A DNA stretch of 64,000 bases from positions 114,330 through 178,329 of the forward strand of contig CAWGVL010000089.1 of assembly GCA_963825845.1 (NCBI GenBank). The letters are read 5' to 3'. Within the stretch, counting starts at the first letter, position 1. Each line of letters starts with the position of its first letter. Positions 57,139 to 64,000 of this stretch are shown here, one piece after another. The stretch is from DASQDN01 sp963825845. Lineage in GTDB: Bacteria; Acidobacteriota; Terriglobia; Bryobacterales; Bryobacteraceae. The position numbers and the translations under genes were made by a program. Under the pieces are notes generated by a model that did not search any database, was not told the DNA's origin, and was given only the letters and a program-made list of their open reading frames with translations.

Positions 57139-58239
57139 TCACTCAGCGTCGAGACGCGCGACCACGATGCCAAGTTCCCGGTTATCCTCCGGTCTGGGCG
57201 CGATCACGTGATCAACCGTGAACACCACATCGACCGGGTCCTGGCCAGCCGGCAAACGCCGCGAATAGCGCGCCGGTCCAGGCTCGGTGTAGGTTTCCGG
57301 CGCGAGGGGTTCGCCATTGGCGCTCGCCGAGAGGGTTAGCGCCCCGAACTCGTCGAGCATGTGGGGTGGAATGTAGAGCTTGAGTGTGACCGTTTTCATT
57401 CCACGCAGACGCATCCCGAAGCTCTTCTGCGTCCAGCGCCAGCCGGCCGGCTCCGGCGCATGCCATCCATCGAGTAGCTCGAGGTGGCCCATACCGTACA
57501 CACTTTCAAGAAGGCAGAACGCTCGCTCGTCGTGATCCAGGCTGTCGGGATCGGATGCTTCGGTATCGCCGATCGTGCGAAATGCCACCACGCGCCAGTT
57601 GGCTCGCTCCACGATCCTTCTGAGACCTGCTTCGGAGAAAATCCAGAAATTGGTCGAATCCTGGTTCAATTCGGTCTCCCCGAGCAGGTAGGCCATCGGT
57701 ACCTGCGACACGTCGGTCTTGCGGTCAGGGAGCAGACGGGTGATCCGCGTGCTGAGCAGGCAGTACTTCGCGCGCTTGGAGATCGTTTCCAGCACATAGA
57801 AGGGGTTCTTCAGGTGGTAGAGGATCCCCAGGACCAGCGCGAGGCCGAAACGGCCTTCCGGAATCTCGAAGTTGTTGTCCAGATCCAACTCATGGATCTC
57901 CACATTCGAGTTGAGGGCCTGCTTCAGCGTACGCACGCCCATCATGCCGTTGTGGTTCGTCCGGACGTGATCGAACGTCAGAACCTTCAGCCCCAGCGAT
58001 TCCAGGAAGAATGCAAGGTCTCCGTCCGCGCATCCGAAGTCCAGGACGGGGTCGCCACCGGACAGGCGCACCAGGTCGCGCTGCTCGCCTGTGAGCAACT
58101 GCTCAAGGTGCGAGAGATTGGCGAGGGAGTCGTAGCGATACCACTCGAATCGCGGCGATTGTAGCCGTTCCTTGGTTTCGGCCAGCGCCTTCGCGAACTC
58201 CTCGCCCCGCGATACGAGATCGCCAATGTCCGTTGTCAT
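57139..58239 (-). CDS. SAM-dependent methyltransferase
   Basis: A 366-residue enzyme. VLDFGCADGDLAFFLESLG is the SAM-binding motif I, IHELDLDNNFE is in the position of motif II, and ALVLGILYHLKNPFYVLE is motif IV of class I methyltransferases (DUF1698/CmoB-like region). A beta-rich C-terminal part (MKTVTLKLYIPPHMLDEFG) is added. Substrate could be a sugar, lipid or natural product. It is 13 bases downstream of the RNase R gene on the same strand. Confidence 0.8.
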   Translation of the reverse strand: MTTDIGDLVSRGEEFAKALAETKERLQSPRFEWYRYDSLANLSHLEQLLTGEQRDLVRLSGGDPVLDFGCADGDLAFFLESLGLKVLTFDHVRTNHNGMMGVRTLKQALNSNVEIHELDLDNNFEIPEGRFGLALVLGILYHLKNPFYVLETISKRAKYCLLSTRITRLLPDRKTDVSQVPMAYLLGETELNQDSTNFWIFSEAGLRRIVERANWRVVAFRTIGDTEASDPDSLDHDERAFCLLESVYGMGHLELLDGWHAPEPAGWRWTQKSFGMRLRGMKTVTLKLYIPPHMLDEFGALTLSASANGEPLAPETYTEPGPARYSRRLPAGQDPVDVVFTVDHVIAPRPEDNRELGIVVARLDAE

Positions 58240-58251
58240 CTTTCTTTTATT

Positions 58252-60528
58252 CTACGAATGGCGTTTGCGCCGGCGCGCCGGAGCGGATTCGAGAATGGAA
58301 AACTGGAGCTTGCGCTCGAGCGCATCGACACGGTCGAGCACGACGTGAACCCGGTCTCCGATGGAGAACTCGCGTCTAGAACGCTGGCCGATGATCTTCC
58401 GGGTGTTCTCGTGATACACGTAGCGGTCACCCGGCAGTGTGTCGATCGGTACCAGACCTTCGATGAAGAACTGTTCGAGTTCTACGAACAAGCCGTACTT
58501 GGTGACGCTGATGACGAGCGCATCGAAGTCCTCGCCGACGCGTTCCTCCATGAACTTTGCTTTTTTCCACTCGACCAACTCACGCTCGGCTTCATCAGCC
58601 CGGCGCTCCGTCTGCGAGGAGTCATCCGCGATGACGCGCAACTGCTCCTGCGTCAATGACGTCGTGTGCCGGTCCATGTACTCGCCCAGAATCCGATGCA
58701 CGATGAGGTCGGGGTACCGGCGAATGGGCGATGTGAAGTGCGTATAGCTTGCGGCCGCGAGCGCATAATGACCGAGATTCTCTTCGCGGTACTTGGCCTG
58801 CTTCAATGACCGAAGCATTAAATACGTAAGAATGCGCTCTTCCGGCTTGCCTTCCAGTTTGGCAGTGAGTTTCTGGTACGCGCGCGAAGGGATGGAGATC
58901 CGCTCATCGGGAAGTACGACCTCCCTGGTTACCTTGCGACCATCCCTGCGGCGGTCCGTGCTGCGGAACTTCTTTACCGGCAGCGGACCGGCATTCAGCG
59001 AATACCCGAAGCGGGAGGCGATCTCTTCGAAGTCCATAATGCGTTTGGGGTCGGGCGGCTCGTGGATGCGGTAGATGGACGGCACTTCCGCCTGTTCGAG
59101 ATGCGCAGCGACGGCTTCATTCGCCGCGAGCATGAACTCCTCAATCAGCCTGTGTGCGATATTACGCGGACTGCGGGATACGCCGATCATCTCGCCGTGC
59201 GGGTCGAACTCGATGATGGGTTCGGGCAGATCGAAGTCAATGGAGCCGCGCTTCACACGTTTGCGATTGAGCTTCAATGCGAGCTCTTTCATCAACTCGA
59301 ATCGCTCGACGAGTCGTGCGTAGCGTTGCCGCAGGCGTTCGTCTCCTTCGAGAAGAAGGTTGACGTCCGTATAGGTCATCCGTTCGGCACTGCGAATAAC
59401 TCCGCGCGTGAACTCCTGGCCGACTACATCGCCCTTGTTGTCGATCTCGAGGATGGCCGACACTACAAGGCGTTCTACTTGCGGCTTGAGAGAACAGAGT
59501 TCCGTCGACAGTTCTACAGGCAGCATAGGCACCGCGCGATCCGGGAAATACACGCTTGTCCCGCGTTTCATCGCCTCGCGATCGATTGGCGATCCGGGCC
59601 GCACATAGTAGCTCACGTCGGCGATATGGACGTGCAGTTCGTAATTGCCGTTCGGCAGACGGTCCACCCAAACGGCGTCATCGAAGTCCCGCGCGGTCTC
59701 ACCGTCGATGGTGACGACATCGAAGCCGCGATAATCGTGGCGCCGGCCAATCTCGACGGCCGGAATCGTCTTTTGGTAGTGTTCCGCCTGTTGGAGGACG
59801 TCCTCGGGAAACTGATGTGGGATATGGAACTTGCGGATAATGATCTCCACGTCGATGCCGAAGTCGTCGGGTGAGCCGAGCACCTCGATGACTTTGCCGA
59901 CCGGATTCTCTCCGTCTTCGCCAAATTCGAGGATCTCCACGTTGACGATCATGCCATCGAGGTCTGCGACCGACTTGATGTCGGCAGGTTCGACACCGAC
60001 CCGATCGACGGTCCTGCGCGATTCGGGAATCTCCATGCCTTCCGCGATCTCGACCCATTGCTGGATGCGATCGTCATGAGGCTTCACGAAACATCCGTTT
60101 CGTTTTACCAGGAACTCGCCGACAACAGTGGCGTGCGCGCGGCGCAGGATGCGCACGATGGTTCCGTCGGACTTGCCATCGGATTCAACGCGGAGAATGC
60201 GAGCAATCACTCGGTCGCCGTGCATTGCGCGGCCGGTATTTTCAGGCGGGATGAACAGGTCACCTCGCATGTTCTCAGGGCGATTATCCGGGATAACGAA
60301 CCCAAACCCGTCCTTGTGCATCTGCAATCGACCGACGATGAATTCGCGGCTGAGACTGGCGACGACATACTGTCCTCCGCGAAGCTCGATGAGGTCCCCG
60401 CGATCGGTCAGACGCTCGAGGGCTTCTTCGAGTTGCTGCCTGCTCTCGCCTTTTGCGCCGAGCTCGCGCGCGAATTCTTGAAGGAGGATCGAGCGTGGCA
60501 GCACGGGACAGATGACTGAGAATGGCAT
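58252..60528 (-). CDS. rnr: Ribonuclease R
   Basis: A processive 3'-5' exoribonuclease of about 758 residues. The cold-shock region shows GFGFVIPDNRPENMRGDLFI; the RNB catalytic domain starts TIDGETARDFDDAVWV (the Asp cluster that binds magnesium) and has HIADVSYYVRPGSPIDREA and YTHFTSPIRRYPDLIVHR; a C-terminal S1 domain (DFDALVISVTKYGLFVELE) and basic tail (RRRKRHS) follow. The ATG at 60528 is chosen over an upstream TTG at 60567 because the latter would overlap the promoter's -10 box. The minus strand there reads TATAAT. Confidence 0.93.
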   Translation of the reverse strand: MPFSVICPVLPRSILLQEFARELGAKGESRQQLEEALERLTDRGDLIELRGGQYVVASLSREFIVGRLQMHKDGFGFVIPDNRPENMRGDLFIPPENTGRAMHGDRVIARILRVESDGKSDGTIVRILRRAHATVVGEFLVKRNGCFVKPHDDRIQQWVEIAEGMEIPESRRTVDRVGVEPADIKSVADLDGMIVNVEILEFGEDGENPVGKVIEVLGSPDDFGIDVEIIIRKFHIPHQFPEDVLQQAEHYQKTIPAVEIGRRHDYRGFDVVTIDGETARDFDDAVWVDRLPNGNYELHVHIADVSYYVRPGSPIDREAMKRGTSVYFPDRAVPMLPVELSTELCSLKPQVERLVVSAILEIDNKGDVVGQEFTRGVIRSAERMTYTDVNLLLEGDERLRQRYARLVERFELMKELALKLNRKRVKRGSIDFDLPEPIIEFDPHGEMIGVSRSPRNIAHRLIEEFMLAANEAVAAHLEQAEVPSIYRIHEPPDPKRIMDFEEIASRFGYSLNAGPLPVKKFRSTDRRRDGRKVTREVVLPDERISIPSRAYQKLTAKLEGKPEERILTYLMLRSLKQAKYREENLGHYALAAASYTHFTSPIRRYPDLIVHRILGEYMDRHTTSLTQEQLRVIADDSSQTERRADEAERELVEWKKAKFMEERVGEDFDALVISVTKYGLFVELEQFFIEGLVPIDTLPGDRYVYHENTRKIIGQRSRREFSIGDRVHVVLDRVDALERKLQFSILESAPARRRKRHS

Positions 60529-60562
60529 CGTCGGAAAGGGGGCCAGGGTGCTTCTGCACGGA

Positions 60563-60572
60563 TACAATTATA
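60563..60572. promoter_or_regulatory. Overlapping divergent -10 boxes
   Basis: TACAATTATA contains TACAAT for the plus strand (60563-60568), 7 bases before the ATG at 60576, and TATAAT for the minus strand (60572-60567), about 39 bases before the rnr ATG. The two starts would compete for one site. No -35 pair was identified with confidence. Confidence 0.4.
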
Positions 60573-60575
60573 GGC

Positions 60576-61065
60576 ATGCAAATCAGCTCGGTCCGGTTGG
60601 AAATACCGGAAGGCGGAAACTTGATCCTGGGCGCGAACTCATTTCATTAAGACAGTCGAGGACTTATATGAAGCGATTGTGAGACGGCTCCGCAGATGAA
60701 ATTCGGAATTGCGTTCAATGAGGCGTCGGGTCAATGTCTGATCCGTGTGGACGGAAATGACGACTTAACTGAGGCGGTTGGCGGTGCGGAATGCGCAGGT
60801 GGTCGGGGCGGGGCACTGCTTTGTCATCGTGATGAAGGAGGGATTTCCGATTAATATCCTGGGCCGGATAAAAGATGTGCCAGAGGTAGTGAATCTCTTT
60901 TGTGCTACAGCAAATCCTGTCGAGGCCATTGTCGCGGAATCGGAGCAAGGGCGCGGAATTCTCTGGAGTGATTCGTATGACGGGTCGTCGCCGAAGGGTG
61001 TGGAGTCGGAAACGGACGCGCAGTGGCGTCATGGGTTTTTGCGGAAGATTGGGTATAAGCGGTGA
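60576..61065 (+). CDS. Adenosine-specific kinase family protein, frameshifted
   Basis: About 160 residues of the small adenosine-specific kinase family (PF04008-like), poorly characterised. Parts in order: SSVRLEIPEGGNLILGANSF, FIKTVEDLYEAIV, KFGIAFNEASGQCLIRV, then VRNAQVVGAGHCFVIVMKEG, GRIKDVPEVVNLFCATANPV and GVESETDAQWRHGFLRKIGYKR, with frame switches near 60645, 60694 and 60773. The first part ends in the sequence CATTAAGAC where one base is probably missing. The -10 box nearly touches the ATG. Confidence 0.7.
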
Positions 61066-61325
61066 AGATTAAAAGAGCCACGGAACAACGCCGATAACCA
61101 CCTATGGCCTTCGGCCACCCTGAGGAAATGAAAACGCGGATATTTGGCATCGGGGCTATAATCCAGGGTCAAGCTGAAGCAGGTGAACCGTTCAGCGTTT
61201 TGGGGTGCAATACCCGGGATTAGCCTGGTTCGGCCGGCGTGGAGCGCACCCTCCAATGAGCTTTGGCTCGCAAACAACTTGTCAACGCAAGACGCTCGAC
61301 CAGCCAGTCGAGAGGAGTCGGTATT

Positions 61326-61579
61326 ATGATCCCAGCCGTTATCGAACGGTGCGCAGGCATCGACGTGGGTAGGAAGTCTTGGCGGTCTGTGTGTTGGATA
61401 CCTGGACCGACACAGGAAGAGTGAGAGTGACTCGTAAGTTCGTACAAATCGCGCGCGCAGAACTAGTGAGACTGCGTGAATGGTTGCAAGCGGAAGGTTG
61501 TACGCGCGCCGGCAACGACAGTAGCACGGGCCGTTACTGGTCAACTTTAAACCAGGCTCTAGGTCACGCGACAAGATGA
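61326..61579 (+). mobile_element. IS110-family transposase remnant
   Basis: The opening IERCAGIDVGRK is the DEDD-type RuvC-like N-terminus of IS110 transposases (first catalytic Asp). Sense then passes to another frame: AVCVLDTWTDTGRVRVTRKF, LVRLREWLQAEGCT and a later SSTGRYWSTLNQAL that corresponds to the ESTGVYWKP region. Only the N-terminal part remains; the C-terminal Transposase_20 domain is absent. No clear terminal repeats, as usual for this family. This is a truncated copy. Confidence 0.7.
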
Positions 61580-61814
61580 ACTCCGCGTGCATTGTTGAAT
61601 CCGCAGCAAGTCAAGGCGGTGACAGGACATACTACCGTGCATGACGCCGGTCGCCTCATCTGCTGCGACACGGGATGGTGCGGGCCAGCTTCATTCGGCG
61701 TCCCACCGCGCGGCCCGGCGGCACCGGTACCTGTTGGGTCGACGTTGGACTTTGGGCCTCTTGACCGAGCGCGCGCCGCAGACTGCGATTGCGTGATGAA
61801 GACCAATACGTAAC

Positions 61815-63092
61815 GTCATTTCAGTCAGGCTTTTTATAGGGAGGGTTCCCCAGTCCTGACCGGCTCGGGCGTTCAGGTCCCATACGATCTTGCCCTTTCG
61901 CAACGTCATTTCTCCAATAATCAGCTGATTCCTCACATAGCGAGCTCCAGCGGAATCGAGGATCGATACCGCCCTTTGTCATCTGTAAGACGGCTACGTC
62001 GGCCTCTGCGCCCGCGTCGAGATCACCGAGCTGTGGAAACGGTTGATGGCTTCGGACAGGGCTCCATGTTCGAAGGATCTGCACCAACTATTCCAAAGGG
62101 ACACCCCACAGCGTTCAGGAATTTCGACATGACGTTCAGGAGATCCTTCATGGCTCCATCCACGCTGCTGAAGTGCATGTCTCTTCTTTCTCCTGTAGAC
62201 ACTGACTTGGAAAGAAGCGCTGCTTTATAGCCGGTATCGTCATGTTCAGAAGAAGCTGCCTCCGCCATGTCCGACGTCGAAGATGATGCCTCGCTTGCGC
62301 GCGTCCAGCATCACCGGATTCATCGTGCCGCCCGTAAGATTTCATCTCTCAGACCCAGTAAGCAATGGGTGTATACATCTCCCGGTTGAAGCTTTTCCAG
62401 ACAATGTTTCAGATTTCGTTCTGCTGTGGGTTGACCGAAATCCACCATCACTGGAGCAGTCCCGTCTGCTTCCCTGCCGCTACGGCGCCGTCGACGGCTG
62501 CCCACCCGGGACCCGCGTAGTGCGCAGTCTTGAACCCGACAATCACATCAGGATTGCCTTTGGCGACCCTGACGGCCCCTTCCACGTCCATTGTAGCCGG
62601 AACCACCTCCATCGCCATGGCCCATACCTGCGGCACAGTTCAGCTACTGGAGCCAAGCCAGCACGCGCGCCGCCAGCGCTGGCCTGCACATCGTATTTCG
62701 CCGGCAAAGTTCGCGAAATTGCGCCAGCCGACGGAGGTTCCTGGATCGACCATGGTCGTTACACCGGTTCGAAACGAGAATGCATTCGGTTGCACTCCTA
62801 TTTTGCTTCGTGGCGGATTGCCCGGACGGTTATATAGATGGGCATGAGAGAAGATCGACGAGGCTGGGACTTCATAGGCCGGCGGACGTCGATGACTTTC
62901 CTGGGCCTGATAATGTGCTCAGGGATATCGGGAGCGATGCGTGCACTCTTCCCGAGGTTATGCTGACATCCAGACTGACTGATGCGGTTCTTCGCGTCGA
63001 TCACACGGCCCGCTTTGGAGAACAAGGTCGTAAGCGGGCTGTGCTGCCATGACAGGCAGTAATGAAAAGTGATGAAAAAATGTTCTGGTCAT
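61815..63092 (-). pseudogene. Amidohydrolase/deacetylase-like metallo-hydrolase, heavily garbled
   Basis: An exported TIM-barrel amidohydrolase of about 420 residues that can be followed only piecewise in changing frames. From the ATG near 63092 comes PAYDLVLQSG and SGRVIDAKNRIS with RIAPDIPEH (the typical N-terminal beta-barrel), then PDVIVGFKTAHYAGPGW, MVDFGQPTAERNLKHCLEKL, VYTHCLLGLRDEIL (His ligand region), KRGIIFDVGHGGGSF, FSSVDGAMKDLLNVMSKFLN, LDAGAEADVAVLQM and MTLRKGKIVWDLNARAGQDW. It is a recognisable dihydroorotase/D-aminoacylase-type metal-dependent hydrolase. At least eight shifts make a functional product unlikely as sequenced. Confidence 0.6.
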
Positions 63093-63109
63093 TGATTGAA
63101 TGTGAGCGG

Positions 63110-63960
63110 CCGAAGATACGCCTGATCCGGCGCGATGGTAATGGCGAAGGCGTTGATGCGTGATGTGATCCATGAGCTGTGATCGGGACACCGAAGGACC
63201 GGAAAGCCATGTATCCGTTGAGGCCCGTGTTGTAATCGGCGATTGCGCACGCGTCCCAATAAGCATCTGGAATTGGCGCTCCGCGAGATCGCGATATCGC
63301 CTGTCGAACGTTTCGGCACTCTCAATACCGTGAACATCGCCAGGTCTCGCGGAATGAGACACATCGACTTCCGCAATGGTCCTGTACAGCCGTTCACCGA
63401 GTTCATGATACCTGAGACGACTGCTTCGTCAGCAGCACGTTGCCCGGATGGTAATCACGGTGGCTAACCCCTTCGGTAGCGGTGGCTGGCCCCACTGCGA
63501 CGCGCTCGGCGAAGCGCTTTCCACGTGCTGGCATTGTCAGCCCATGATGGGATCTCCAGTTGGTCACGTTCATCCCAGCACCACATTACGCTTCACCGTA
63601 CCTGCTGGACCTGATGAATTGAGCGATAGTGCCAGCCAGTTCATTCAGCTACGTGGACAAATCGACCGGCAAGAAGGTCAGGCGCGCCCGGCATACGGGT
63701 CATCAAAATGGATGGTATATCGCAGCGCACGGCATCGGAATTGAATGCGATCAAACGGGACAAGGAAGGTCCTCATCGACGCGGTCATCAATGCTGCTGC
63801 TTCACTCCACGACATCGGGTTCATTGGCCAGTCGATACCGTTTTGTGTATTGTCGCAAGACCAATTGCGTGGTCGCTCCGTGCGGGCCGACTATGTCGAT
63901 CGCATAAATTGCGGCGGAACACGGAACCTCCGAAGAGCGGCACGATTCGCCGATGATGTG
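63110..63960 (-). pseudogene. APH-like (aminoglycoside phosphotransferase family) kinase, heavily garbled
   Basis: Pieces in three minus-strand frames line up with the small-molecule kinase fold of the APH family: QLVLRQYTKRYRLANEPDVVE (N-lobe), ILMTRMPGAP, the catalytic loop HRDYHPGNVLLT near 63460, VNGCTGPLRKSMC with IPRDLAMF (metal-binding region), and FDRRYRDLAERQFQ followed by YWDACAIADYNTGL. All of these are in the order of APH(3')/choline-kinase-like proteins. Substrate is unknown; it need not be an antibiotic. Low-quality sequence near the window edge is the likely cause of the shifts. Confidence 0.5.
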
Positions 63961-64000
63961 GCAGCATATGAGCACTTAATCAAGGCTACATAAACATAAC

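Noticed and set aside
63110..63960. An antibiotic-resistance kinase
   Set aside because: The APH-family catalytic loop is seen, but the family includes choline, homoserine and sugar kinases, so resistance cannot be claimed.

Overview
The window most likely comes from a soil Acidobacteriota chromosome, close to Bryobacterales/Solibacter. This is inferred from gene content: two very large TonB-dependent receptors with an N-terminal carboxypeptidase-regulatory-like domain, DUF1501/DUF1549-1553 and DUF1592/DUF1552 secreted cytochrome sets, an acidobacterial-type VWFA protein and a BNR sialidase-like protein. No rRNA, tRNA or CRISPR array was found. About a quarter of the genes, including enolase and phosphoglycerate mutase, keep a conserved protein sequence that jumps between reading frames. 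Several jumps sit on short homopolymers (CCC, TTTT, A6), which points to uncorrected long-read indels more than to real pseudogenes.

Layout. 1-7000: cupin tail, a broken metzincin-like protease, then a co-directional set of radical SAM enzyme, halogenase-like flavoprotein, hotdog thioesterase and PaaK-type CoA ligase (a probable biosynthetic operon), and a metallothionein-like protein. 7234-11331: small secreted protein, sialidase-like protein, SDR/DUF2867 protein, secreted hypothetical. 11731-20278 (mostly minus strand): tetraheme NapC-like cytochrome with two small membrane proteins, GlcD-type oxidase, endonuclease IV, gpmI, eno, MarR regulator and gluQ. 20415-26639 (plus): TonB receptor, YkgJ protein, HAD phosphatase, lipoprotein, M43 protease. 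26677-34334: two Planctomycete-type cytochrome/Tat-protein pairs. 34338-39514: secreted proteins, an RNase H-like protein, histidine phosphatase and HDOD protein. 39569-45052: second TonB receptor and M48 protease. 45187-53740: class V aminotransferase, PDZ protein plus CPA2 antiporter, trehalose synthesis pair otsA-otsB, and a NarL-type two-component system. 53759-60528: AsmA-like protein, an unusual S24 peptidase, VWFA protein, methyltransferase and RNase R. 60576-64000: adenosine-specific kinase family gene, IS110 transposase remnant, and badly garbled amidohydrolase and APH-type phosphotransferase genes.

The most interesting unit is the radical SAM / halogenase-like / thioesterase / CoA ligase set at 2.4-6.8 kb. 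The HTH-less S24 peptidase at 55.3-56.0 kb and the PDZ-antiporter couple at 46.4-48.4 kb are next. None of these could be searched here, so novelty is unproven.
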